64,000 nucleotides of DNA from Candidatus Thiodiazotropha endoloripes (GCF_001708965.1 NZ_LVJW01000003.1:1364001-1428000); one strand, 5' to 3'; counted from the first letter of the stretch, positions 40,304 through 49,994 are shown. The notes: generated from the sequence alone by a model not told the origin. Numbers and translations are program-made.

Positions 40304-40996
40304 ATGGAAGGCTTAAGTCTGATTCAAAAACTGGCAATCTTTGTGTTGCCGATGATATTTGCCATCACGGTGCACGAAGCGGCACACGGCTGGATGGCCA
40401 AGCGGCTGGGTGACAAGACCGCGGAGATGCTGGGGCGGGTAACCCTCAATCCTATCAAGCATATCGATCCGGTGGGTACCATTCTGGTTCCATTGGGAGC
40501 CTATCTGCTGACCGGCTTCATGTTCGGTTGGGCAAAGCCGGTGCCGGTCAACTGGAACAATCTGCGTCAACCGAAACGGGATATGGGTCTGGTGGCGCTG
40601 GCCGGTCCGGGCGCCAATCTATTGATGGCGCTGATCTGGGCCATGATGGTCTACGCCGGGGCCCTCTCGCTACAGCATTTTGAATGGCTGGGTGTGCCGT
40701 TGATGCTGATGGGAGTGGCAGGTGTGTTGATCAATGCCGTACTGATGGCCCTGAATCTGATGCCGATTCCCCCGCTGGATGGGGGGCGGGTTGTCTACTC
40801 CCTGTTGCCCCCCAAACAGGCTCAGATCTTCTCCCGGCTTGAGGCCTATGGTCTGTTCATCGTATTGATAATGCTGGTTACCGGTATCCTCGGTTTTCTG
40901 CTCTGGCCGCTGGTCGGCCTGACGATCAAGATCCTGCCGGCATCGGATCTGGTCACACAACTTATTCCTGTCATTCTCAGTCCCGCAAGGAGTTAG
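40304..40996 (+). CDS. Site-2 protease family (M50) membrane metalloprotease
   Basis: The 230-residue polytopic membrane protein carries the zinc motif HEAAHGW (His24, Glu25, His28) inside the first hydrophobic segment and the third ligand in NLMPIPPLDGGRVVY (LxPxPPLDGG). It has about five membrane segments and no PDZ domain, as in the small YwhC/FrtR-like subgroup of intramembrane proteases, whose substrates are mostly unknown. ATG 40304 is chosen because earlier in-frame ATGs overlap yciO and precede the normal N-terminus. trpS starts two bases after its stop. Confidence 0.9.
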   Translation: MEGLSLIQKLAIFVLPMIFAITVHEAAHGWMAKRLGDKTAEMLGRVTLNPIKHIDPVGTILVPLGAYLLTGFMFGWAKPVPVNWNNLRQPKRDMGLVALAGPGANLLMALIWAMMVYAGALSLQHFEWLGVPLMLMGVAGVLINAVLMALNLMPIPPLDGGRVVYSLLPPKQAQIFSRLEAYGLFIVLIMLVTGILGFLLWPLVGLTIKILPASDLVTQLIPVILSPARS

Positions 40997-40998
40997 AT

Positions 40999-42216
40999 TT
41001 GAATCAGCCGTTAAGTGCAAACCGGGTGCTCTCCGGCATGCGTCCCACAGGACAGTTGCATCTTGGTCACTATCATGGGGTGTTAAAGAACTGGGTTACC
41101 CTGCAAGAAGCGTACGACTGCTACTTTTTTGTGGCTGACTGGCATGCGCTGACAACCCATTACGATGATCCGAGTGTGATTCCAAACAGCATCTGGGACA
41201 TGGTGATCGACTGGCTTGCGGCGGGTGTGGACAGTGACTCCGCAACCCTGTTCGTACAATCCCTGGTGCCGGAACATGCCGAGTTGCATCTGCTGCTCTC
41301 CATGATTACCCCTCTGGGGTGGCTGGAACGGGTCCCCAGTTATAAGGATCAGCAGGAGAAGCTGAAAGAGAAGGATCTGGCGACCTACGGTTTTCTCGGC
41401 TACCCGCTGTTGCAATCGGCGGATATTCTGATCTATCGGGCGGCCCAGGTGCCGGTGGGAGAGGATCAGGTTGCCCATGTGGAGCTGACCCGTGAAGTGG
41501 CGCGCCGTTTCAACCACATCTATGGACGTGGTGCCAACTACGAAGAGGAGGCGGAAGCCGCGCGTAAGAAGATGGGTAAAAAGGCCGCCAAACAGTATGC
41601 CCAACTGAGAAAGGCCTACCAGGAACAGGGCGATGCAGAAGCACTGCTAAAAGGGCAGGAACTGCTGGGTGCACAACAGAATATCAGCATGGAGGAGCGA
41701 GAGCGCCTGCTGGGCTATCTGGAGGGTAGCGGTCGGGTGATTCTGGCTGAACCTCAGCCGTTGCTGACCAAGGCCTCGAAAATGCCGGGGCTCGATGGAC
41801 AGAAGATGTCCAAGTCCTACGCCAATACCATCTCCCTGCGGGAGACCCCCGAGCAGGTGGAAAATAAGCTGAAACGGATGCCTACCGATACCAATCGGGT
41901 GCGCAGAACCGATCCGGGCGATCCACAGAAGTGTCCTGTCTGGCAGTTTCATGAGGTCTACTCGGATTTGAAGACCCGGGAGTGGGTGCAAGCGGGCTGT
42001 ACAAGCGCCGGAATCGGTTGTCTCGAGTGCAAAGCCCCGGTGATTGAAGCGGTATTGGATGAACTCAAGCCGATACAGGCCAGGGCAGCCGAATTGGAGG
42101 CGCAACCTGAGCAGGTTAAGCGTATCATCGAAGCGGGCTCCGAGAAGGCCAGAGCGGTGGCCCGGGAGACCATGCGGGAAGTCCGTGAGGCCATGTCATT
42201 GCAGATTCTGGGATAA
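40999..42216 (+). CDS. trpS: Tryptophan--tRNA ligase
   Basis: TrpS charges tRNA-Trp. The class I signatures are HLGHYHG (HIGH-type, residues 21-27) and KMSKS (GLDGQKMSKSYANT, about residue 272). PVGEDQVAHVELTREVARRFN is typical. With 405 residues it belongs to the longer bacterial form: the stretch around YEEEAEAARKKMGKKAAKQYAQLRKAYQEQGD is an insertion absent from the 330-residue E. coli type. The start is TTG with AAGGAG nine bases upstream. Confidence 0.96.
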   Translation: MNQPLSANRVLSGMRPTGQLHLGHYHGVLKNWVTLQEAYDCYFFVADWHALTTHYDDPSVIPNSIWDMVIDWLAAGVDSDSATLFVQSLVPEHAELHLLLSMITPLGWLERVPSYKDQQEKLKEKDLATYGFLGYPLLQSADILIYRAAQVPVGEDQVAHVELTREVARRFNHIYGRGANYEEEAEAARKKMGKKAAKQYAQLRKAYQEQGDAEALLKGQELLGAQQNISMEERERLLGYLEGSGRVILAEPQPLLTKASKMPGLDGQKMSKSYANTISLRETPEQVENKLKRMPTDTNRVRRTDPGDPQKCPVWQFHEVYSDLKTREWVQAGCTSAGIGCLECKAPVIEAVLDELKPIQARAAELEAQPEQVKRIIEAGSEKARAVARETMREVREAMSLQILG

Positions 42217-42259
42217 TACCCCCGGAATCCAACCATTCAACTGTAGATAATAGTCAGCC

Positions 42260-43078
42260 ATGGAACCAACTGAAAATCATCCCCACCACCATCCGGAGCA
42301 GGAGGAGATGCCATTTGCCATGGTGATGGGCGAGCCTTTGGCCACTCCGCCCACCGACCTCTATATTCCGCCGGATGCTCTGGAGGTGTTTCTGGATGCC
42401 TTCGAGGGGCCGTTGGATCTATTGCTCTATCTGATCAGACGTCAGAATCTGGATATCCTCGACATCCCGATTTCCGAGATCACCGACCAGTATGTCAGCT
42501 ACATCGATATGATGAACGAGATGCGGCTTGAACTGGCGGCTGAGTATCTGGTCATGGCTGCCATGCTGGCGGAGATCAAATCCCGCATGTTACTGCCACG
42601 ACCTGTCAGCGAGGATGAGGATGTGGATGATCCCAGAGCCGAGCTGATCCGCCGTCTGCAGGAGTATGAGCGCTATAAGCAGGCCGCCGAGGATCTGGAT
42701 GGTCTCGAGCACATGACCCGGGATACCTTCCAGGGGCATGCGGAGCTGGTTGAACGTCATGTTGAAGTCACTGAGCCCGATGTGGCGTTGCGCGAGATCA
42801 TGCTGGCGCTTGCCGATGTCATGCATCGCGCTGATATGTTCAGCAGCCATCGGGTTGAGAAAGAGCCGTTGTCGGTGCGTGAGAAGATGTCGCACGTACT
42901 GCAGAGTATTGATGGTCAGCAGTTTGTCAGCTTCACCGAACTGTTTAATATCACCGAGGGCCGATTGGGCGTGGTGGTGACTTTCCTGGCGGTGTTGGAA
43001 CTGATAAAAGGATCGCTGATCGAGTTGGTGCAGGCAGAAGCCTTTGCTCCGATTCATGTCAAAGCGAAGATTTCATAA
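42260..43078 (+). CDS. scpA: Segregation and condensation protein A
   Basis: ScpA is the kleisin that bridges the Smc heads and binds ScpB. The 272-residue protein has FEGPLDLLLYLIRRQNLDILDIPISEITDQYVSYI, then EYLVMAAMLAEIKSRMLLP, a central variable region, and the winged-helix C-terminus (FTELFNITEGRLGVVVTFLAVLELIKGSLIELVQ) that contacts the Smc head. The first 40 residues are acidic and variable. scpB starts one base after its stop. smc itself is encoded 10 kb upstream. Confidence 0.96.
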   Translation: MEPTENHPHHHPEQEEMPFAMVMGEPLATPPTDLYIPPDALEVFLDAFEGPLDLLLYLIRRQNLDILDIPISEITDQYVSYIDMMNEMRLELAAEYLVMAAMLAEIKSRMLLPRPVSEDEDVDDPRAELIRRLQEYERYKQAAEDLDGLEHMTRDTFQGHAELVERHVEVTEPDVALREIMLALADVMHRADMFSSHRVEKEPLSVREKMSHVLQSIDGQQFVSFTELFNITEGRLGVVVTFLAVLELIKGSLIELVQAEAFAPIHVKAKIS

Positions 43079-43079
43079 G

Positions 43080-44042
43080 ATGACTGAACAGAACAGACTG
43101 AAACAGATCGTAGAGGCCGCACTGCTGGCTGCCGGCAAACCTTTGAGCCTGGACGAACTGATCGGACTCTTCACTGAATCTGAGCAGCCGGAGAAAAAGA
43201 GCCTCAGAGAGGTTCTGGCCGAAATTACCGAGGACTACCAGGGGCGAGGCATCGAGGTTACCGAGGTTGGCAACGGTTTTCGTATCCAGGTGCGTGCAGA
43301 GTTTTCCCCCTGGGTTTCCAAGCTCTGGGCCGAGCGTCCACCAAAATACTCCAGAGCCCTGTTGGAAACCCTGGCGCTGATTGCCTACCGCCAACCGATT
43401 ACCCGTGGTGAGATCGAAGATATCCGTGGTGTCTCCGTGAGTACCAACATCATCAAGACCCTGACGGAACGGGAGTGGGTACGGGTGGTGGGGCACCGGG
43501 ATGTGCCGGGTAAGCCGGCACTGTACGCCACCACCAAAGAGTTTCTAGACTATTTTAATCTGAAGAGTCTGAATGAGCTGCCGACCCTGGCGGAGATCCG
43601 CGATCTCGACTCGATCAATCGGGAGCTGGAGTTACAGGACCCGGATAAGGTGGATGGCGAGCAGAGCGAAGCGACGCAACAGTCGGTCGATTCTGTTGAG
43701 AATACCCAGACCCGACAAGATGCGGATGATGAGTTTGAGACAGAATCTGCCTCAGCAGAACCAGCGGTGGAATCTGTCAGTGAATCGGAAGCTGAGGCAG
43801 AGACAGATGGTGAAGCTGACAGCCAATCATTCGAAGCTGAAACAGATTCGACTGCTGAGCTCGATACAGCTGAAGTGCCGGCTACAGATGATGATATCTC
43901 AGATCATCAGGATGAAGCAGAACCGGAATCATTGGAGCGCTCTGAGAAGCGACTGACTACTGCAAACCCTGAGGCAGAATCACCCAGTGTGGCACTGTCC
44001 GATGAGGAGCAAACCCCATTGAAGACCGAGATCGATGAGTAG
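43080..44042 (+). CDS. scpB: Segregation and condensation protein B with long acidic tail
   Basis: ScpB, the winged-helix dimer partner of ScpA. The core (about 1-175) has [67 protein letters not shown], and [29 protein letters not shown]. ScpB proteins usually end near residue 200; here about 130 further residues follow, almost entirely Glu, Asp, Ser, Thr, Ala ([20 protein letters not shown]), predicted disordered. The start at 43080 (MTEQNRLKQ) fits the family; it lies one base after scpA. Its last bases overlap the start of rluB. Confidence 0.94.
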   Translation: MTEQNRLKQIVEAALLAAGKPLSLDELIGLFTESEQPEKKSLREVLAEITEDYQGRGIEVTEVGNGFRIQVRAEFSPWVSKLWAERPPKYSRALLETLALIAYRQPITRGEIEDIRGVSVSTNIIKTLTEREWVRVVGHRDVPGKPALYATTKEFLDYFNLKSLNELPTLAEIRDLDSINRELELQDPDKVDGEQSEATQQSVDSVENTQTRQDADDEFETESASAEPAVESVSESEAEAETDGEADSQSFEAETDSTAELDTAEVPATDDDISDHQDEAEPESLERSEKRLTTANPEAESPSVALSDEEQTPLKTEIDE

Positions 44043-44967
44043 GGACAAACAGCCTGTCGGAGACCGCCTGCAGAAAGTACTGGCCAACGCCGGTCTGGGT
44101 TCACGGCGCGAAATCGAAGGCTGGATCGCTGCAGGCCGGGTGGAAGTCAACGGCAAGTTGGCTGAACTGGGGCTCCGGGTCCTGCCGGAGGACAGCATCC
44201 GGGTGGATGGTCGACCGGTTTCCAAGCGCAAGCTTGAAGCACCGGAGCGTGAAGTGCTGGTCTACAACAAACCGGAGGGGGAGCTGGTCACCCGTAATGA
44301 TCCGGAGAACCGTCGTACGGTTTTTCAACGCTTGCCCAGGCTGGAGCGTGGGCGATGGATTCCGGTAGGTCGGCTGGATATCAATACCTCTGGCCTGCTG
44401 TTACTGACCACGGATGGCGAGCTGGCCAATCAACTGATGCACCCGAGTCAGCAGGTGGAACGTGAGTATGCCGTACGGGTGATGGGTGAAGTCACCGAAG
44501 AGCAACTCCACCAACTGACCCATGGTGTCGAGCTGGATGATGGTCCGGCCCGTTTTGAAGAGATTGTTGAGTCTGGTGGTGAGGGATTCAACCGCTGGTT
44601 TCACGTTGTCATCATGGAGGGACGACAACGGGAGGTTCGGCGCATGTGGGAGGCGGTTGGCTGTCAGGTCAGTCGGCTCAAGCGGGTACGCTATGGCAGT
44701 GTGATACTCGAAAGCGCACTCAAGGTCGGTCGCTGGCGCTTCCTCAAAGAGAAAGAGATCGAAGAACTGGCCAATGTATCCGGGGTAAAAACCGAACGTT
44801 CGAAAAGCAGACCCAAAGCAAAAGGCAAGGACTACCCGCCAAAAGGTTCAAAGCCCCGCCAAAGCACTAAACGAAGCAATACTCGTCAAGCTTCCCGACA
44901 GACAAAACCTGTCCCCAAGAACAGTCCATGGAAGGGTAAAAAATCCTCTGGTGGACGCTCTCGTTGA
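44035..44967 (+). CDS. rluB: 23S rRNA pseudouridine(2605) synthase
   Basis: RluB/RsuA-family pseudouridine synthase, 310 residues. It has an N-terminal S4 RNA-binding domain ([21 protein letters not shown]), the catalytic domain with Asp115 in [29 protein letters not shown], and the RluB-type ending [27 protein letters not shown]. The last 55 residues are a Lys/Arg/Ser/Pro-rich disordered tail, common in RluB and probably rRNA-binding. The start overlaps the scpB stop by eight bases; scpA-scpB-rluB is a conserved gammaproteobacterial order. Confidence 0.96.
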   Translation: MSRDKQPVGDRLQKVLANAGLGSRREIEGWIAAGRVEVNGKLAELGLRVLPEDSIRVDGRPVSKRKLEAPEREVLVYNKPEGELVTRNDPENRRTVFQRLPRLERGRWIPVGRLDINTSGLLLLTTDGELANQLMHPSQQVEREYAVRVMGEVTEEQLHQLTHGVELDDGPARFEEIVESGGEGFNRWFHVVIMEGRQREVRRMWEAVGCQVSRLKRVRYGSVILESALKVGRWRFLKEKEIEELANVSGVKTERSKSRPKAKGKDYPPKGSKPRQSTKRSNTRQASRQTKPVPKNSPWKGKKSSGGRSR

Positions 44968-45620
44968 GATCACTCAAGGCTCGTCTGGAAGAGCTGTTTG
45001 AGAAACTCTTCGCACACTACGGTGCACAGAACTGGTGGCCGGCAGACAGCCCTTTTGAAGTTATGCTCGGTGCGGTACTGACTCAGAACACGGCCTGGAC
45101 CAATGTCGAAAAGGCGATCCATAATTTAAAAAGCCTGAGTGAGCTCAATCCCCAAGCGTTGATCACCATGCCTCGCGAATCACTTGCCCAAGCCATCCGG
45201 CCATCCGGTTACTACAATCTGAAGGCTGAGCGTGTGCAGAATCTCTGCGGTTTGCTGCTGGACAACCCGGCATTACACAGACTGGATGATCCTCAGCTGC
45301 GTGAACAGTTGCTTGGTGTGACCGGCATTGGTCCGGAAACAGCGGATGACATCCTGCTCTATGCCTTTCATCGGCCGGTATTTGTTATCGATGCTTATAC
45401 CCGCAGACTGCTTGGCCGGATTGGTTGGGTAGATGGTTATGTGCCCTATGAGGCGTTACGCCAGACCATTGAACAGGCGCTGGTCGGAGAAGCGTCTTAC
45501 TATAACGAGTTTCATGCCCTGATCGTGATACATGCCAAATCAGTCTGTTGTAAACAGCCCCGTTGCAACGCTTGTCATCTGAGCGGACTCTGCAACTACG
45601 CGGCTGATAGCAGGCCCTAG
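44964..45620 (+). CDS. Endonuclease III-related HhH-GPD DNA glycosylase
   Basis: A 218-residue HhH-GPD glycosylase with a C-terminal [4Fe-4S] cluster (cysteines in [16 protein letters not shown]). The hairpin is [17 protein letters not shown] and the catalytic Asp follows in FVIDAYTRR. The position of the lysine that makes Nth a lyase is occupied by Pro/Glu here, so this fits the COG2231 subgroup (MagIII-like, monofunctional alkyl-base glycosylases) rather than true Nth. It starts with TTG inside the rluB stop (TTGA). It converges on the diguanylate cyclase gene, six bases apart. Confidence 0.9.
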   Translation: MRSLKARLEELFEKLFAHYGAQNWWPADSPFEVMLGAVLTQNTAWTNVEKAIHNLKSLSELNPQALITMPRESLAQAIRPSGYYNLKAERVQNLCGLLLDNPALHRLDDPQLREQLLGVTGIGPETADDILLYAFHRPVFVIDAYTRRLLGRIGWVDGYVPYEALRQTIEQALVGEASYYNEFHALIVIHAKSVCCKQPRCNACHLSGLCNYAADSRP

Positions 45621-45625
45621 CGCTC

Positions 45626-46555
45626 TTATTCGCTCATCACGACCTGATTGCGACCCTGGTTTTTGGCAACATAGAGCGCCTCGTCGGCACGCTTGAAGAG
45701 TGTTTCAGCGGTGTCACCTTCATTCATCATGCTGACACCCAGACTCAGGGTGACCTGCAGATTCTTCAAGGATTCAATACGCAGGCTTTCGATGTTTTCC
45801 CGGATTCTTTCAGCCAACAGTCTGGCGCCAAGTTGATCAGTACCGTTAAGCACCACCACGAACTCTTCGCCCCCATAGCGATAGAGTGCGTCACTGCTGC
45901 GGATGGTTTCTTCTACCCCCTTCGCAACCTGCTTCAACACCAGATCACCCACCGCATGACCATATTGATCATTAATTCGCTTGAAGAAATCGATATCCAT
46001 GACGACTAAGGAGAGTTCGCTGTTTTTACGTCGATTGAGTTCGATTTCCCGATTGAAGTTGGAGTCGAAGGCGGTGCGGTTCTTAATGCCTGTGAGGGAG
46101 TCGAGAAACGCACTTTCGATTGCAGTTTGATAGAGCAGCGCATTACGCAGGGGATAGAGTAGGGCGGCGAGAAAATTCTCAACCTTTGCGATTTCAGATT
46201 TGTTGTAGCGCTTGTTACGACTCACGACGATCTGACCGAGATCGGTATCCAGCACTTTCAGGTTGTAGCCGAGTTTGTTTCTCTGCTCATCCTGGCCAAA
46301 GTGCAACGCCATTCCGCTGGTTGGTGCGCGGTAGTCGAGGCTGTCGTAGAGTGCCTGGTTACCCATCACCTGTGCGAACAGTTCAATCAGGGTATCCACT
46401 TCGAGGGTGGTCTGCAGTTTCCCGCTCAGCTCCATGATCAGGCCGAGGGTACCGTCATCATTGACGACGTCGGCTAAACGACCGAGGATGGGGCCGTCAG
46501 TGGGAGTGAAGCGGTCATGATGTATGCTGTGGATACCGGTCATTGTATTGCTCAC
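45626..46555 (-). CDS. Diguanylate cyclase (GGDEF)
   Basis: The 309-residue cytoplasmic protein synthesises c-di-GMP from two GTP. C-terminal GGDEF domain (about 140-309): DSLTGIKNRTAFD, VVMDIDFFKRINDQYGHAVGD, the active site RYGGEEF (GGEEF variant, active in the family) and ADEALYVAKNQGRN. The N-terminal 135 residues resemble a GAF-like sensor (LIMELSGKLQTTLEVDTLIELFAQVM), ligand unknown. There is no obvious RxxD inhibitory site five residues before GGEEF. GTG 46555 or ATG 46543 could be the start. Together with the PilZ protein at 7034 it shows c-di-GMP signalling in this organism. Confidence 0.92.
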   Translation of the reverse strand: MSNTMTGIHSIHHDRFTPTDGPILGRLADVVNDDGTLGLIMELSGKLQTTLEVDTLIELFAQVMGNQALYDSLDYRAPTSGMALHFGQDEQRNKLGYNLKVLDTDLGQIVVSRNKRYNKSEIAKVENFLAALLYPLRNALLYQTAIESAFLDSLTGIKNRTAFDSNFNREIELNRRKNSELSLVVMDIDFFKRINDQYGHAVGDLVLKQVAKGVEETIRSSDALYRYGGEEFVVVLNGTDQLGARLLAERIRENIESLRIESLKNLQVTLSLGVSMMNEGDTAETLFKRADEALYVAKNQGRNQVVMSE

Positions 46556-46865
46556 AAAACTTCTGAAATTCGAGTTTTATTCTGCGAATAACGTGCCAAA
46601 ATAAATAAATGCAATAAAAACAATAAGATAAATATCTTAATATGGAGTGGCGTCAAAATGGCGACGCATTTCGATCGTCTGGAATTTTGCTTGAATTTGA
46701 GAAGAGACAAAAAAATGTCACCACAAAAGTGCAATCCCAGGGTGCAAAATCGCCTCAAATAATTCGAGGTAAATGCAGTTGGAGTGGCTGAATCGATGAG
46801 AGGAATTCAGTCCGGGATTGTCTGAGTTTGAATAGGTTAGTTTACAATTGATTGAGTGGCTATCA
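46556..46865. other. Intergenic between divergent genes
   Basis: 310 AT-rich bases between the diguanylate cyclase and thioredoxin-like genes; must contain both promoters. No further structure recognised. Confidence 0.4.
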
Positions 46866-47903
46866 ATGTTAAGAACATTTGTTATCACAATGATGCTGTT
46901 TTCACTGAGCCCATCCCAGGCGGCAGACAATGGGTCCGGATTGGAAGCGGGTATGGTCAATCCGGGGTTTCATGAGAAGCCGTCCTGGTTCAAAAACTCA
47001 TTCCTCGATCTGGGGGATGACGTTGAGGAGGCAGCCGAAGAGGGAAAACGGATCATACTCTACTTTCACCAGGATGGATGTCCCTACTGCGCCAAGCTGC
47101 TGAATGAGAATTTCACCATTAAAAAGATTGTGGACAAGACCAGGGCAGGTTTTCAGCTGATTGGTATCAATATGTGGGGTGATCGCAGCGTCACTGGAAT
47201 CGATGGCAGCGAGACGACTGAAAAGGCTTTGGCTGAATCCCTGAATGTCAAATATACCCCAACCCTTTTGTTCCTCGATGAGCAGGGTAGGCCGGTATTG
47301 AGACTCAATGGCTACTATCCTCCCCATAAATTTGAGCAGGCCCTCGACTATGTGGCCAGGCATCAAGAGAAGAGGCAGTCCTACAGAGACTATCTGAAAG
47401 CGCATCAACCGGTGGCTGCCAGTGGCAAATTGCACCGACAGGCGGACTATCTGCAACCACCACTTGATCTGAGGGCATCGGCCCGCCGTGGGGAGAGGCC
47501 CCTGTTGGTGTTGATGGAGATGAAACAGTGTCCACCCTGTGACGAACTCCACCAGGATATCCTGAAAAGACCGGAGTTGAGCAAAACCCTGCAGGAGTTT
47601 GATGTCGCTGTGGTGGATGTCTGGTCATCCGAACAGCTGATTACCCCGGCAGGAAAAACAGTGGAATCCACCAAATGGGCAGAGCAGTTGGGGATTCAAT
47701 ATACCCCCAGTATGGTGCTGTTCGACTCAAAGGGTGAAGAGATCTTCCGATCAGAGGCCTATCTAAGGTCTTTCCACACCCACGCCATACTGGATTATGT
47801 ATTGAGTGGCAGCTACCTGAAACAGGCCAATTTTCAACGCTATGTGCAGGCCAGGGCTGCTGATATGCGGGCCCGCGGAGAGTCTGTGGATTTGATGGAA
47901 TAG
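46866..47903 (+). CDS. Exported protein with two thioredoxin-like domains
   Basis: The 345-residue protein has a signal peptide (MLRTFVITMMLFSLSPSQAA), then two thioredoxin folds in tandem: the first with GCPYC (Cys72, Cys75) and the cis-Pro in VKYTPTLLF, the second with QCPPC (Cys222, Cys225) and IQYTPSMVLF. Such proteins of the SoxW/thioredoxin-fold type act as periplasmic disulfide reductants or isomerases; in sulfur oxidisers SoxW-like proteins keep Sox components reduced, but no sox gene is in the window. The ATG is preferred to a TTG 18 bases upstream. It is the last core gene before tRNA-Lys. Confidence 0.88.
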   Translation: MLRTFVITMMLFSLSPSQAADNGSGLEAGMVNPGFHEKPSWFKNSFLDLGDDVEEAAEEGKRIILYFHQDGCPYCAKLLNENFTIKKIVDKTRAGFQLIGINMWGDRSVTGIDGSETTEKALAESLNVKYTPTLLFLDEQGRPVLRLNGYYPPHKFEQALDYVARHQEKRQSYRDYLKAHQPVAASGKLHRQADYLQPPLDLRASARRGERPLLVLMEMKQCPPCDELHQDILKRPELSKTLQEFDVAVVDVWSSEQLITPAGKTVESTKWAEQLGIQYTPSMVLFDSKGEEIFRSEAYLRSFHTHAILDYVLSGSYLKQANFQRYVQARAADMRARGESVDLME

Positions 47904-47989
47904 GGCACACAGCCATAAAGCTGAAATTGTTTTGAAATGGGGCTTCACTCGGAGCTGATTCTAGGGTAGTATTGCGCGTTCCAAATTTC

Positions 47990-48065
47990 GGGTCGTTAGC
48001 TCAGTCGGTAGAGCATCTGACTTTTAATCAGGTGGTCGCAGGTTCGATTCCTGCACGACCCACCA
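47990..48065 (+). tRNA. tRNA-Lys (TTT)
   Basis: 76-base cloverleaf with encoded CCA: acceptor GGGTCGT/ACGACCC, D-arm AGCTCAGTCGGTAGAGC, anticodon stem-loop CTGACTTTTAATCAG with TTT, T-arm GCAGGTTCGATTCCTGC. An integrase gene follows immediately, so the 3' half is the probable attachment site. Confidence 0.97.
48046..48065 (+). other. Probable integrase attachment site (tRNA-Lys 3' end)
   Basis: P4-type integrases commonly recombine at the 3' end of tRNA genes and restore the tRNA. The integrase gene begins 175 bases from this end and points away from it. No second copy of the tRNA 3' end was found up to 64000, so the other boundary is unproven. Confidence 0.5.
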
Positions 48066-48081
48066 TATAACACTCCCGCTA

Positions 48082-48152
48082 AGTCCAATATAGTCCATAA
48101 CCCCTTATAGTTACTGAGTTTCATTGTATACTTAGTCCTATATGGTCCAATA
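48082..48152. repeat. Two direct repeats, likely integrase arm sites
   Basis: AGTCCAATATAGTCCA at 48082-48097 and AGTCCTATATGGTCCA at 48134-48149 differ at two positions and are spaced 52 bases apart, between tRNA-Lys and the integrase gene. The position is that of integrase or excisionase arm-binding sites; each is also a partial palindrome. Confidence 0.5.
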
Positions 48153-48240
48153 TCGTACCCCCACATCCAGAGCTTCCAGGGGGTATTTCTAGGGGTACTC
48201 GGTAAATGTCATGATCGCGGTACCCCCAGCAGGAGTGGGT

Positions 48241-49452
48241 ATGACACTAACGGATACAGCGGTCAGAAATACCAAGCCAAAAGACAAGTCTCACAAGCTA
48301 TTTGATGGTGGTGGGTTGTTCTTATTGGTCAATCCAAATGGGTCCAAATATTGGCGTCTCAAGTACCGGTTTCACGGCAAGGAAAAGCTGCTTGCTTTGG
48401 GCGTTTATCCTGATACGACACTGAAATCCGCCAGGGATAAACGAGATGGGGCCAGAAAGCTCCTCGCGTCTGGAATTGATCCCAGTGAAGCGCGAAAGGC
48501 AGAGAAGGCGACACGTAATTCAGATAACAGTTTTGAAGCGGTAGCCCGAGAATGGTGGACTGAACGTACTCCCAATTGGTCTGAGTCCCATTCTTCCCGG
48601 ATTATGCTCCGGCTTGAGAATGATGTTTTCCCCTGGATCGGCTCAAAACCTATCGGCGATATTACCCCTCCTATATTACTCACAGTCTTGAATCGAGTTA
48701 AAAGCCGGGGTGCAATCGAGACTGCTCACCGCATACACCAGAGTTGCAGCCAGATTTTCAGATATGCAATTGCTACCCATCGAGCGGAGCGCGATTCTGC
48801 AGCAGACTTAAAAGGCGCTCTCCCTCCTGTAAAGAAGAAACACCATCCCAGTATCACTGATCCTAAACAGATAGGCGGACTGCTCAGAGCGATCGATGGA
48901 TATCAGGGCTCATTTGTGACCCGGTGTGCTCTCCAGTTGGCTCCGCTGACATTTGTTCGGCCAGGTGAACTCCGGCATGCGGAATGGACGGAAATTGACC
49001 TAGATAAAGAGGAGTGGCGCATCCCAGCAGAGAAAATGAAGATGAAGACGGTTCACATTGTGCCGCTTTCCACCCAGGCAATTGCCGTCTTGAATGATAT
49101 CAAGCCTCTAACAGGTAACGGTCAGTATGTCTTTCCTGGTATTAGAAGCCCGAAACGACCAATGTCAGAGAATACAGTGAATGCAGCCCTTCGCCGCTTG
49201 GGTTATACAAAAAACGAAATGACCGGCCATGGCTTCCGATCCATGGCGTCAACAATTCTGAATGAGCAAGGGTGGCATATGGACGCTATTGAAAGGCAAT
49301 TGGCCCACACAGAAAGAGATTTAGTGCGAGCCTCTTACAATTACGCCCAACATTTACCCGAGCGAGTCAAAATGATGCAGGCATGGGCGGACTATTTAGA
49401 TGGGCTGCGTAGTGGTGCTAAAGCCAATTCATTAACGAGGGATGTTAAATGA
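48241..49452 (+). CDS. P4-type tyrosine recombinase (integrase)
   Basis: The 403-residue protein begins MTLTDTAVRNTKPKDKSHKLFDGGGLFLLV, the DUF4102 N-terminal domain of P4/CTX-like integrases; the ATG ten codons upstream is not typical. The catalytic domain shows the Arg of the first box in VRPGELRHAEW, HGFRSMAST (second box with Arg), LAHTERDLVRASYNY with the catalytic Tyr near the end. It would integrate and excise the island at tRNA-Lys. The next gene starts inside its stop codon (ATGA), so it is part of a co-transcribed unit. Confidence 0.95.
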   Translation: MTLTDTAVRNTKPKDKSHKLFDGGGLFLLVNPNGSKYWRLKYRFHGKEKLLALGVYPDTTLKSARDKRDGARKLLASGIDPSEARKAEKATRNSDNSFEAVAREWWTERTPNWSESHSSRIMLRLENDVFPWIGSKPIGDITPPILLTVLNRVKSRGAIETAHRIHQSCSQIFRYAIATHRAERDSAADLKGALPPVKKKHHPSITDPKQIGGLLRAIDGYQGSFVTRCALQLAPLTFVRPGELRHAEWTEIDLDKEEWRIPAEKMKMKTVHIVPLSTQAIAVLNDIKPLTGNGQYVFPGIRSPKRPMSENTVNAALRRLGYTKNEMTGHGFRSMASTILNEQGWHMDAIERQLAHTERDLVRASYNYAQHLPERVKMMQAWADYLDGLRSGAKANSLTRDVK

Positions 49453-49949
49453 ACGAAAAAAAAGCACCAGTAGTCACAGCGCTTAGTGAAACAATGAAAA
49501 ATCCGAGGCCACTTACTACAGAGGAGCGTAATAAGCTTTTAAGTGAATGGGCAGATAGAACTTTAAATGAGCTATTGGGTTACTCATTAATAATCCCTGG
49601 ATTTAAAGAAAAACTGTATAGCAGTGTAATAGATCATTTTTCAACTGATGATGATCTAACATTCCAGATGCTTAAGAAGATTCAAGGTCTTAGGAAAGGC
49701 AAAAGGGGTAGGCGTGAGAAGTGGAATTACAGTAGATACTATCACCTTTTAATGGTTTATAGTATTTGCACGAAACAAGAAATGGATCGTGATGATTTGC
49801 TTAAAAAATTAGCAAAAATGGAAGGGGTGTATCTTTATGATGGTGATAAAGCTATTGAAAATACAAAGGAAATAGAAAGACGGATTACGCTAGCTAGGAA
49901 AAGAATTAGCAAGAAAAAAATTGAAGAAGCACTATCAAGAGTCCCATAA
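49449..49949 (+). CDS. Uncharacterised island protein
   Basis: A 166-residue, Lys-rich, mostly helical cytoplasmic protein in clearly AT-rich DNA, unlike the integrase before it. ATG overlaps the integrase stop (ATGA), indicating coupling. A basic stretch KIQGLRKGKRGRREKWNYSR may bind nucleic acid, and the C-terminal helix (ERRITLARKRISKKKIEEAL) is strongly basic. I recognise no family. Its position between integrase and AlpA-like gene suggests a role in element maintenance; excisionase is one possibility but not supported by motif. Confidence 0.7.
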   Translation: MNEKKAPVVTALSETMKNPRPLTTEERNKLLSEWADRTLNELLGYSLIIPGFKEKLYSSVIDHFSTDDDLTFQMLKKIQGLRKGKRGRREKWNYSRYYHLLMVYSICTKQEMDRDDLLKKLAKMEGVYLYDGDKAIENTKEIERRITLARKRISKKKIEEALSRVP

Positions 49950-49994
49950 AATAGTGAATTAATGGGACTGACATAGCCAATATTCCATTGTTAT

